Source: Comamonadaceae bacterium (GTDB lineage Bacteria; Pseudomonadota; Gammaproteobacteria; Burkholderiales; Burkholderiaceae_C). Taken from it: DNA of 5,882 nt. The notes under the pieces were generated by a model. The model saw only the letters and a program-made list of their open reading frames with translations. It searched no databases and was not told the DNA's origin. The stretch spans positions 1 through 5,882 of the forward strand of contig JAIXXW010000111.1 in the NCBI GenBank assembly GCA_027490555.1, in the 5' to 3' direction. The position numbers and the translations under genes were made by a program. How positions within the stretch are numbered: the first letter of the stretch is position 1; the number at the start of each line of letters is the position of its first letter. Of this stretch, positions 1-5,882 are shown piece after piece.

Positions 1-2795
1 ACATCCAGATCGTCAACGCCAAAGAGCACAACCTGCAAAACCTGAGCGTCGACATCCCGCGTGGCCGTTTCAATGTGGTCACCGGTGTCAGCGGCTCGGG
101 CAAGTCCACCCTGGCGTTTGACATCCTGTTCAACGAAGGCCAGCGCCGTTACCTGGAGAGCCTGAACGCCTACGCCCGCAGCATTGTGCAGCCTGCAGGC
201 CGCCCCGAGGTCGATGCGGTGTATGGCATCCCGCCCACGGTGGCGATCGAGCAGCGGCTGTCACGCGGTGGGCGCAAATCCACCGTGGGCACGACCACCG
301 AGGTCTGGCATTTCCTGCGCTTGTTGTACGTGAAGCTGGGCATCCAGCATTGCGTGCACGACAACACGCCGGTGCAGCCGCAAACCCCCGACAGCATCAT
401 CGCGCAGCTGATGACGCAGTTCCGAGGTCAGCACATCGGCCTGTTGGCCCCTTTGGTCACCAACCGCAAGGGCGTCTACACCGAACTGGCCGATTGGGCG
501 CGGCCGCGCGGCTACACGCATTTGCGTGTCGATGGTGAATTTTTGCCCACCCAGGGTTTCCCGCGCATCGACCGTTTCAAGGAACACACCATCGAGCTGC
601 CGGTGGCCAGCCTGGATGTGCTGCCGTCCAGCGAAACGGCCTTGCGCCAGGCACTGAACCAGGCGCTGGAGCATGGCAAAGGCGTGGTGCATGTGCTGAG
701 CGGTCTGGACGGTTTGCACGAAGCCATGCGCCAGGGCGAGTCCACGGCCTGCATCGGCCAGCACCGGGTGTTTTCAACCTTGCGGGCCTGCCCGGCTTGC
801 GCCACCTCGTATGCCGAACTCGACCCCCGCCTGTTTTCCTACAACAGCAAACATGGCTGGTGCCCCGACTGCGTGGGCACGGGGGTGCAGCTCAGCCAGC
901 ACGAGCGTCAGGTGTTTGACGATTCGGTGCAGGACGACAAGGACAAGGGCCGCGAGCAAACCTTTGCCGAACCCGACATCGAAGACCTGGCCGATGTGGC
1001 CTGCCCGAGCTGCCAGGGCACCCGGCTGAATGCCACGGCACGCGCGGTGCGGCTGGGCGCTGCACCCGGGCAGGGCTGGCGCATCACCGACATCGCCGCT
1101 TTGTCGGTGAGCGATGTGCGGCGGTGGGTGGCGCAGTTGCAGCTCACCGGCCGGGACGCCGACATCGCCCGCGATCTGGTGCCCGAAATCAAGAGCCGTC
1201 TGGAGTTTCTCGAAGAGGTCGGATTGGGCTACCTCACACTGGACCGGGGTGCGCCCACGCTGTCGGGCGGTGAGGCACAGCGCATCCGTCTGGCCGCGCA
1301 ACTGGGCAGCAACTTGCAAGGCGTTTGCTATGTGCTGGACGAGCCCACCATTGGCCTGCACGCGCGCGACAACCAGATTTTGCTCAACGCCCTGCACAAG
1401 CTGGGGGACAAAGGCAACACGCTGGTGGTGGTGGAACACGACGAAGACACCATCCGCCGCGCCGACCACATCATCGACATCGGCCCGAGTGCCGGCAAGC
1501 GCGGTGGCCGCCTGGTGGCGCAAGGCTCGGTGGCCGACATCACCGCCTCTGCCGATTCGCAGACTGGGCGCTATTTGCTGCATGCGATGAAGCATCCGAT
1601 GCAGATGCGTCGCGTGGTGGGTGCTTCTGCGCGGGGCGGCGGCGCGGGCGCCTCATATGGCGGGGGTACGCCAAAATCGGCGCCCACGCCACCGCCCCAC
1701 GCAGAAGCTGTAGAAGCTGCGGTGGCTCCCCTGCAATGGCTTACCCTGACAGGCGCCAATTTGCACAACCTGCGCCAGGTCGATGTGCAGGTCCCACTCA
1801 AGCGCTTGGTGGCCGTCACGGGCGTCAGTGGTTCGGGCAAGTCCACCTTGGCCCGCGATGTGTTGCTGACCAATGTGCAAGCCCTGGTGGGCCAGCGCGC
1901 GACGCTGGCGGGCCGCACTGCACAGGACGCGGGTCAGCGCGTGGCCCTGACCGCTTGCGCCGACGTGCAAGGCTTTGAAGGCATCGACCGCGTGCTCGAA
2001 GTGGACCAGACCCCGATCGGCAAAACACCGCGCTCCTGCCCGGCCACCTACATCGGTTTTTGGGACACGGTGCGCAAATTGTTTGCTGAAACGCTGGAGG
2101 CCAAAGCCCGGGGCTATGCCGCTGGGCGTTTCAGCTTCAACACCGGCGAAGGCCGCTGCCCCAGCTGCGAAGGCCAGGGCATGCGCACCATCGAGATGAG
2201 TTTCTTGCCGGATGTGAAGGTGCCTTGCGAAACCTGTCGGGGCGCCCGTTTCAACCCGGAAACCCTGGCGGTGACCTGGCGCGGCAAGAGCATTGGCGAT
2301 GTGCTGCAGATGGAGGTGGACGAAGCGGTGGACTTTTTCGCCAGCATGCCCAGCATCGCGCACCCGCTGCAGCTGCTCAAGGATGTGGGCCTGGGCTACC
2401 TCACGCTGGGCCAACCTTCGCCAACGCTCAGTGGCGGGGAGGCGCAGCGCATCAAGCTGGTGACCGAGCTGACCAAGGTGCGCGATGACCTGGGCAAGCG
2501 CGGCAACAAGGCCCCCCACACCCTGTATGTGCTGGACGAGCCCACGGTGGGTCTGCACATGGCGGATGTGGACAAGCTGATCAGCGTGCTGCACCGTTTG
2601 GTGAATGCGGGCCACAGTGTGGTCGTGATCGAGCACGATCTGGATGTGATCGCCGAGGCCGACTGGGTGATCGACCTCGGTCCCGAAGGCGGCAATGCCG
2701 GTGGGCGCATCGTCGCTGCAGCCACGCCAGAGGCGCTGGTGCGTCTGGGCACGCACACGGGCCAGGCGCTGGGGCCGGTGCTGGCGCGGGTGTGA
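1..2795 (+). CDS. uvrA: UvrA-family excinuclease ABC subunit A, 5' end outside the window
   Basis: UvrA is the cytoplasmic damage-recognition ATPase of nucleotide excision repair; it scans DNA as a dimer and loads UvrB. In-frame codons begin at base 3, giving 930 visible residues; no true start is visible, since the GTG at 75 lies inside the conserved N-terminal block. In visible numbering, module 1 has Walker A 28-36 (GVSGSGKST), a UvrB-binding-like region around 115-225, zinc cysteines 263/266/287/290, a CPSC pair from 334, signature LSGGEAQ 420-426, Walker B D446-E447 and H-loop H479. After a Gly/Pro/Ala-rich linker (about 535-585), module 2 has Walker A 607-615, zinc cysteines 719/722/742/745, LSGGEAQ 809-815, Walker B D845-E846 and H878. 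All ATPase residues are intact. The stretch between C290 and C334 is much shorter than in canonical UvrA. The phrases KSTVGTTTEVWHF, TPRSCPATY and TELTKVRDDLGKRG point to the subtype I recall as half of double-length UvrA proteins. UvrA assignment is firm; stand-alone versus fused cannot be decided here. Confidence 0.96.
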   Translation, partial: IQIVNAKEHNLQNLSVDIPRGRFNVVTGVSGSGKSTLAFDILFNEGQRRYLESLNAYARSIVQPAGRPEVDAVYGIPPTVAIEQRLSRGGRKSTVGTTTEVWHFLRLLYVKLGIQHCVHDNTPVQPQTPDSIIAQLMTQFRGQHIGLLAPLVTNRKGVYTELADWARPRGYTHLRVDGEFLPTQGFPRIDRFKEHTIELPVASLDVLPSSETALRQALNQALEHGKGVVHVLSGLDGLHEAMRQGESTACIGQHRVFSTLRACPACATSYAELDPRLFSYNSKHGWCPDCVGTGVQLSQHERQVFDDSVQDDKDKGREQTFAEPDIEDLADVACPSCQGTRLNATARAVRLGAAPGQGWRITDIAALSVSDVRRWVAQLQLTGRDADIARDLVPEIKSRLEFLEEVGLGYLTLDRGAPTLSGGEAQRIRLAAQLGSNLQGVCYVLDEPTIGLHARDNQILLNALHKLGDKGNTLVVVEHDEDTIRRADHIIDIGPSAGKRGGRLVAQGSVADITASADSQTGRYLLHAMKHPMQMRRVVGASARGGGAGASYGGGTPKSAPTPPPHAEAVEAAVAPLQWLTLTGANLHNLRQVDVQVPLKRLVAVTGVSGSGKSTLARDVLLTNVQALVGQRATLAGRTAQDAGQRVALTACADVQGFEGIDRVLEVDQTPIGKTPRSCPATYIGFWDTVRKLFAETLEAKARGYAAGRFSFNTGEGRCPSCEGQGMRTIEMSFLPDVKVPCETCRGARFNPETLAVTWRGKSIGDVLQMEVDEAVDFFASMPSIAHPLQLLKDVGLGYLTLGQPSPTLSGGEAQRIKLVTELTKVRDDLGKRGNKAPHTLYVLDEPTVGLHMADVDKLISVLHRLVNAGHSVVVIEHDLDVIAEADWVIDLGPEGGNAGGRIVAAATPEALVRLGTHTGQALGPVLARV
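1623..1708. repeat. 86-base imperfect inverted repeat inside the uvrA linker
   Basis: The left arm 1623-1652 and right arm 1679-1708 are 30 bases each and match as reverse complements at 27 positions. The 26-base centre (1653-1678) holds a second small stem, TGGCG (1658-1662) with CGCCA (1669-1673). The arms are about 90% and 80% G+C. The three mismatches are all C on the left against A on the right in the + strand, so they become G.U wobbles in an antisense transcript, which could then pair along the full arms. The element lies wholly inside the coding sequence, is read through without a stop, and encodes the Gly/Ala-rich then Pro-rich linker between the two ABC modules (visible residues 541-569). 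It could be an inserted palindromic element or a locally evolved low-complexity sequence. Confidence 0.85.
1703..1720 (+). repeat. Tandem pair of 9-base repeats at the edge of the inverted repeat
   Basis: AGAAGCTGT (1703-1711) is followed directly by AGAAGCTGC (1712-1720), differing only in the last base. The unit is three codons long, so the duplication keeps the frame and gives an EAVEAA stretch in the linker. It overlaps the outer end of the right arm of the 86-base inverted repeat. This fits replication slippage in a tolerant linker, though two similar 9-mers could arise by chance. Confidence 0.5.
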
Positions 2796-2818
2796 TCGTG
2801 GGGCAGGCGGCCATTCAC

Positions 2819-2824
2819 TAGAAT
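2819..2824 (+). promoter_or_regulatory. Candidate -10 box for a leaderless thioesterase transcript
   Basis: TAGAAT matches the sigma-70 -10 consensus TATAAT at five of six positions. It ends six bases before the ATG at 2831, so transcription would begin at or very near the A of the start codon. No Shine-Dalgarno-like purine run is seen at a normal distance before that ATG, which agrees with leaderless initiation. No good -35 box is visible at the usual spacing (about 2796-2801). The gene may instead be read through from uvrA, 35 bases upstream. Confidence 0.35.
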
Positions 2825-2830
2825 CAGGCC

Positions 2831-3313
2831 ATGCCCTCACGTTCACCTGCCCCTGTCGTTCTGGAGCCCGAGTACATCGAGGGTTTTCGCCAGATCTACG
2901 AAGAAAAAATCGTCTTCAACAAAACCTTGGGCCTGAAGCTCCTGGAGGTCACGCCCGAGGGCGTGCAGGCCCGCATCGGCATGCGGCCTGAGTTGGTGGG
3001 GCACTTTGCCTACAACCGCATCCACGGCGGCGTCATCAGCGCGGTGCTCGATGCCATCGGCAGCGCGGCGGTGATGGCCGCGCTGGCCGCCAAACACATG
3101 GACGAGCCGCCCGCCAAGCGCCTGGAGCGCTTTGCCAAACTGGGCACCATCGATTTGCGGGTGGACTACCTGCGCCCGGGCATTGGCGAGCACTTCACCA
3201 TCACGGCGCATTCCCTGCGGGTGGGCTCGCGGGTGGGGTCATCGCGCATGGAGTTTTGCGGACCGGATGGCACCTTGATGTCGACCGGCGCGGCCGCTTA
3301 CATCGTCTCCTGA
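2831..3313 (+). CDS. yigI: YigI-like hotdog-fold acyl-CoA thioesterase
   Basis: This 160-residue protein has the single hotdog domain of the PaaI/YigI thioesterases, which hydrolyse acyl-CoA to free acid and CoA in the cytoplasm. The helix motif HGGVISAVLD (65-74) carries H65, G66-G67 and D74, with the same H-to-D spacing as the catalytic motif of PaaI. The stretch GTIDLRVDYLRPG (105-117) closely resembles what I recall of E. coli YigI, as does the overall length. The ending AAAYIVS is typical of the last hotdog strand. There is no signal peptide or membrane segment. The ATG at 2831 is chosen because it fits the family length and lies just after a TAGAAT box; the first 13 residues are Pro-rich and poorly conserved. 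It lies 35 bases after uvrA in the same direction and converges on the YciA-like gene. The natural acyl chain cannot be told from sequence; YigI is reported to act on longer-chain acyl-CoAs. Confidence 0.9.
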   Translation: MPSRSPAPVVLEPEYIEGFRQIYEEKIVFNKTLGLKLLEVTPEGVQARIGMRPELVGHFAYNRIHGGVISAVLDAIGSAAVMAALAAKHMDEPPAKRLERFAKLGTIDLRVDYLRPGIGEHFTITAHSLRVGSRVGSSRMEFCGPDGTLMSTGAAAYIVS

Positions 3314-3342
3314 TCGCCCATGCCGGGTCCCACTGCGGCACC

Positions 3343-3753
3343 TCACTCGGCGGGCACAGGCCTGGGTTTGCCCTGGGCGTCCACGGCCACATAAGTCAGG
3401 TTGGCCTCGGTCACCTTGATGTACTGGCCTTGCAGCTGGAAGCGTTCGGCAAACACCTCGACCTTGACGGTGACCGAGGTGCGGCCCACCCGGACGATGC
3501 GCGAAAAGAAGGACAGGATGTCCCCCACCTTGACGGCCTGCTTGAACACGAATTCGTTGACCGCCACCGTCACCATGCGGCCCCGCACGCGCCGTGCGGG
3601 CAGGACTGCGCCGGCCAGGTCGACCTGGGCCATGACCCAGCCGCCAAAGATGTCGCCACTGGCGTTGCAGTCTGCAGGCATGGGGATGACCTTGAGGACC
3701 AGCTCCTGGTCGGTGGGCAAGGACACGGTGTCGGGGCGCTGAGGTTCGGACAT
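3343..3753 (-). CDS. yciA: YciA-like acyl-CoA thioesterase
   Basis: This 136-residue protein belongs to the YciA/acyl-CoA hydrolase branch of the hotdog superfamily, broad-specificity cytoplasmic thioesterases that release CoA from short- to long-chain acyl-CoAs. Using the ATG at 3753, the diagnostic block MPADCNASGDIFGGW runs from 25 to 39, with N30 and D34, then VMAQVDLAG holding D45, which aligns with the catalytic Asp of YciA. Further family marks are VTVAVNEFVF, VGDILSFFSRIVRVGRTS and the C-terminal YVAVDAQGKPRPVP. Length is normal for YciA and there is no signal peptide. An in-frame GTG at 3759 would add two residues. It has an AGGA ten bases upstream, whereas the same AGGA is 16 bases from the ATG, so the start is ambiguous. 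The gene converges on the YigI-like gene and diverges from the ABC transporter. Confidence 0.92.
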   Translation of the reverse strand: MSEPQRPDTVSLPTDQELVLKVIPMPADCNASGDIFGGWVMAQVDLAGAVLPARRVRGRMVTVAVNEFVFKQAVKVGDILSFFSRIVRVGRTSVTVKVEVFAERFQLQGQYIKVTEANLTYVAVDAQGKPRPVPAE

Positions 3754-3793
3754 GGGCACAATCGGTGGTTCCTGATGTTCTGGATTGTCCCTT
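3754..3793. promoter_or_regulatory. Compact divergent promoter region with small repeats
   Basis: Only 40 bases separate the ATG of the YciA-like gene from the ATG of the ABC transporter gene, so promoters for both must lie here or extend into the coding regions. ACAATC (3758-3763) and GATTGT (3783-3788) form a perfect 6-base inverted repeat 19 bases apart. As a result each start codon is preceded by GATTGT, with four bases before ATG on the - strand and five on the + strand. Between them lie two adjacent 9-mers, GTTCCTGAT (3768-3776) and GTTCTGGAT (3777-3785), matching at seven positions. These could be an operator, but the repeats are short and no clear -35/-10 pair is visible. Confidence 0.35.
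3770..3773 (-). promoter_or_regulatory. Possible Shine-Dalgarno for the YciA-like gene
   Basis: On the - strand this reads AGGA. Ten bases separate it from the GTG at 3759 and 16 from the ATG at 3753. The spacing favours GTG, while codon preference and the more usual 'MSE' beginning favour ATG. Protein N-terminal data or alignment of close orthologues would settle it. Confidence 0.3.
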
Positions 3794-5638
3794 ATGCGCT
3801 ACCATGGCGAAACCGCCGCCCCTGCTTCCCCTGACCCGACCCGGCCTGGCGCGGCAGCCGGCGCCGCGACCCCGCCTGCCGCACGCGGGGACTGGTCCAC
3901 CCTGTCGCGCCTTTTGCCCTATTTGTGGCAGTACAAATGGCGCGTGCTCATCGCCCTGGCCTTGATGGTGGCGGCCAAGCTGGCCAATGTGGGCGTGCCG
4001 CTGTTGCTCAAGGAGCTGGTGGACGCGATGAGCCTCAAGCCGGGTGATCCGCAGGCGGTGCTGGTGGTGCCGGTGGCACTGCTGCTGGGTTATGGGGTCT
4101 TGCGCTTGCTGACTTCGGCTTTTACCGAACTGCGTGAGTTGGTGTTTGCCCAAGCCACGCAGGGCGCGGCGCGCAGCATCGCCTTGCAGACCTTTGAGCA
4201 TTTGCACGCCCTGAGCCTGCGCTTTCACCTGGCCCGGCAGACCGGGGGCATGACGCGCGACATCGAGCGTGGTGTGCGCGGCATCGAGTCGCTGATTTCC
4301 TATTCGCTCTACAGCATCATCCCGACCCTCATCGAGGTGGGCCTGGTGCTGGCGATTTTGGCGGTCAAGTTCGATGCCTGGTTTGCCGGCATCACCTTGC
4401 TGGCCCTGGCCTTGTACATTTTTTTCACGGTGCGCGTGACCGAATGGCGCACCCAGTTCCGCAAGCAGGCCAACGAGTTCGACTCGGCCGCGCACACCCG
4501 CGCCATCGATTCGCTGCTGAACTACGAAACCGTCAAGTACTTTGGCAATGAACAGTTCGAGGCCGGGCGTTATGACGAAAGCCTGGAGCGCTTGCGCCTG
4601 GCCCGGCTCAAGTCGCAAACCACCTTGTCGCTGCTCAACACCGGGCAGCAACTCATCATCGCGGTCGCCCTGGTGGCCATGCTCTGGCGTGCCACCGAGG
4701 GGGTGGTGGCCGGGCGCATGACCCTGGGCGATCTGGTCATGATCAATGCCTTCATGATCCAGCTCTACATCCCGCTGAACTTTCTGGGCGTGCTCTACCG
4801 CGAGATCAAGCAGAGCCTGACCGACCTGGACAAGATGTTTGTGCTGATGGACCGTGAGCGCGAGGTGGCCGATGTCCCCGGTGCCCCCGACCTGCAGCTG
4901 CAGGGTGCACCCGATGTGGTGTTTGACCGTGTGCGCTTTGCCTACGAAAGCGACCGCCCGATCCTGCAGGACATCAGCTTCACCATCCCGGCCGGCAAAA
5001 CCGTGGCGGTGGTCGGGCCTTCGGGCTCGGGCAAGTCGACGCTGGCGCGTTTGATGTTCCGTTTTTACGATGTGCAGCAAGGCTTCATCCGCATCGCGGG
5101 ACAGGACATCCGGCAGGTCACGCAATCGAGTGTGCGCCGCGCTTTAGGCATCGTGCCGCAAGATACGGTGCTGTTCAACGACAGCGTGGCCTACAACATC
5201 GCCTATGGCCGCCCTGGCGCCAGCCAGGCCGAGATCGAGGCGGCGTCGCGTTCGGCCCGCATCCACGACTTCATCGCCTCCACGCCCAAGGGCTACCAAA
5301 CCTCGGTGGGTGAGCGGGGGCTGAAATTGTCGGGCGGCGAAAAGCAGCGGGTGGCGATTGCCCGGACCTTGCTCAAGGACCCGCCGATCCTGGTGTTCGA
5401 CGAAGCCACCTCGGCGCTGGATTCCGCCAATGAACGGGCCATCCAGGCCGAGTTGGCCAGTGTGGCGCAGAACAAAACCACACTGGTGATCGCGCACCGC
5501 CTGTCCACCGTGGTGGACGCGCACGAAATCCTGGTCATGGAGGCCGGGCAGATCATCGAGCGCGGCAACCATGCCCAGCTGCTGGCCCTGCAGGGCCGCT
5601 ATGCCAGCATGTGGGCGATGCAGCAGTCGTCGGAGTGA
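3794..5638 (+). CDS. Atm1/ABCB7-type ABC exporter, fused permease and ATPase
   Basis: This 614-residue inner-membrane half-transporter should act as a homodimer. Atm1-family exporters move glutathione-linked compounds, including metal- or sulfur-containing conjugates, out of the bacterial cytoplasm; the mitochondrial members support Fe-S protein assembly. A Pro/Ala-rich cytosolic tail (1-33) precedes six predicted membrane helices at roughly 51-72, 88-107, 167-192, 195-216, 282-301 and 314-338. The family marks NYETVKYFGNE (243-253) and LYREIKQSLTDLDKMF are clear. The ATPase domain is complete: Walker A 408-416 (GPSGSGKST), Q-loop Q456, signature LSGGE 512-516, Walker B D536-E537 and H-loop H568. 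The ATG at 3794 is preferred over an in-frame TTG at 3785; neither has a strong ribosome-binding site. Length is normal for the family. The substrate is inferred only from the family; lipid A or peptide exporters are less likely given the TVKYFGNE block. Confidence 0.93.
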   Translation: MRYHGETAAPASPDPTRPGAAAGAATPPAARGDWSTLSRLLPYLWQYKWRVLIALALMVAAKLANVGVPLLLKELVDAMSLKPGDPQAVLVVPVALLLGYGVLRLLTSAFTELRELVFAQATQGAARSIALQTFEHLHALSLRFHLARQTGGMTRDIERGVRGIESLISYSLYSIIPTLIEVGLVLAILAVKFDAWFAGITLLALALYIFFTVRVTEWRTQFRKQANEFDSAAHTRAIDSLLNYETVKYFGNEQFEAGRYDESLERLRLARLKSQTTLSLLNTGQQLIIAVALVAMLWRATEGVVAGRMTLGDLVMINAFMIQLYIPLNFLGVLYREIKQSLTDLDKMFVLMDREREVADVPGAPDLQLQGAPDVVFDRVRFAYESDRPILQDISFTIPAGKTVAVVGPSGSGKSTLARLMFRFYDVQQGFIRIAGQDIRQVTQSSVRRALGIVPQDTVLFNDSVAYNIAYGRPGASQAEIEAASRSARIHDFIASTPKGYQTSVGERGLKLSGGEKQRVAIARTLLKDPPILVFDEATSALDSANERAIQAELASVAQNKTTLVIAHRLSTVVDAHEILVMEAGQIIERGNHAQLLALQGRYASMWAMQQSSE

Positions 5639-5882
5639 TCAGCGCTCGTCGAAGCTGACCACCACACGCTCGCTGGTGGGGCGGGCCTGGCAGGACAGGA
5701 TGTAGCCTTGCGCGACTTCGGGCTTTTCGAGGGTGAAGTTTTTCTCCATCTCGGTCGTGCCTTCCATGACCTTGCAGCGGCAGGTGCAGCACACCCCGGC
5801 CTTGCACGAGTAGGGCAGGTCCATGCCCAGGGACAGGGCGATGTCCAGGATTTTTTCGTTCCGGTTCATCGGCATGGTGTAG
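5639..5882 (-). CDS. paaE: PaaE-like phenylacetyl-CoA epoxidase reductase, C-terminal 2Fe-2S domain, 5' end outside the window
   Basis: Only the last 80 complete codons are visible; the frame stays open through the right edge, so the ATG at 5875 is internal. The domain is a plant-type 2Fe-2S ferredoxin: counted from that Met, cysteines 24, 29 and 32 form the C-x4-C-x2-C loop (LPYSCKAGVCCTC) and C62 in YILSCQARP is the fourth ligand. The ending ERVVVSFDER is typical of PaaE, the reductase that passes electrons from NADPH via FAD and 2Fe-2S to the PaaABC(D) epoxidase in aerobic phenylacetate degradation. PaaE usually has an N-terminal FAD/NAD(P)H reductase module, expected to the right of the window. 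In many genomes paaE closes the paaABCDE operon, and this orientation would put paaD further right. Its stop abuts the transporter stop. Other reductases of ring-hydroxylating oxygenases share this ferredoxin tail, but the match to PaaE is better. Confidence 0.88.
   Translation of the reverse strand, partial: YTMPMNRNEKILDIALSLGMDLPYSCKAGVCCTCRCKVMEGTTEMEKNFTLEKPEVAQGYILSCQARPTSERVVVSFDER

Noticed and set aside
75..77. GTG as the start codon of the UvrA-like gene
   Set aside because: The codons from base 3 to 74 encode the conserved UvrA N-terminal strand (NAKEHNLQNLSVDIPRG), so translation must begin further left, outside the window.
774..1595. Open frame of 273 codons on the - strand opposite the first half of uvrA
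   Set aside because: It is another antisense shadow of high-GC coding sequence; there is no motif and no ribosome-binding site support.
1230..2560. Repeated DNA stretches such as those encoding LSGGEAQRI and VLDEPT in both halves of uvrA
   Set aside because: These reflect the ancient internal duplication of ABC modules found in all UvrA proteins, not a new repeat.
1653..2846. Open frame of 397 codons on the - strand opposite the second half of uvrA
   Set aside because: It has the composition of an antisense shadow, with no family motif, while the + strand has complete UvrA motifs.
3321..3340. Possible terminator hairpin in the convergent gap (TGCCG ... CGGCA)
   Set aside because: The stem is only five base pairs with a ten-base loop, and no T-run follows on either strand. 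It is too weak to call.
3785..3787. TTG as the start codon of the ABC transporter
   Set aside because: An ATG lies three codons downstream, and no ribosome-binding site favours TTG. It is kept only as an alternative.
3239..5125. Long open frame (628 codons) on the - strand, opposite much of the ABC transporter and overlapping the YciA-like gene
   Set aside because: Its translation is Gln/His/Arg-rich with no recognisable domain and mirrors high-GC codon bias opposite a real gene. It also overlaps the clear YciA-like gene on the same strand in another frame.

Overview
The window looks like chromosomal DNA from a high-GC betaproteobacterium, most likely Burkholderiales and plausibly Comamonadaceae. 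This rests on the base composition, the codon use, the particular UvrA subtype and the gene set (UvrA, YigI-like and YciA-like thioesterases, Atm1-type ABC exporter, PaaE). The placement comes from recognising protein families by eye, with no database search. The window is densely coding. No RNA gene, insertion sequence, CRISPR array or phage gene was seen, and no gap between genes exceeds 50 bases.

Layout, left to right. (1) A UvrA-family DNA-damage recognition ATPase on the + strand enters from the left edge and ends at 2795. It carries both ABC ATPase modules, the zinc-binding cysteines and the UvrB-binding region. Its sequence style suggests the distinctive paralogue that is often the second half of a double-length (about 1,900-residue) UvrA. 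Its inter-module linker contains an 86-base imperfect inverted repeat. (2) A YigI-like hotdog acyl-CoA thioesterase follows on the + strand (2831-3313), perhaps translated from a leaderless transcript. (3) A YciA-like hotdog acyl-CoA thioesterase faces it on the - strand (3343-3753), with a 29-base convergent gap. (4) A 40-base divergent intergenic region with small direct and inverted repeats separates it from (5) an Atm1/ABCB7-type ABC half-transporter on the + strand (3794-5638). (6) The C-terminal 2Fe-2S ferredoxin domain of a PaaE-like phenylacetyl-CoA epoxidase reductase lies on the - strand from 5639 and runs off the right edge. Its stop codon directly abuts the transporter's stop codon.

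Functionally this is mostly housekeeping or peripheral metabolism: DNA repair, acyl-CoA pool control, export of glutathione- or metal-linked compounds, and probably the end of a phenylacetate-degradation operon lying to the right. I see no convincing new multi-gene system. The least ordinary signal is the fold-back sequence embedded in the uvrA linker, followed by the unusual UvrA architecture.
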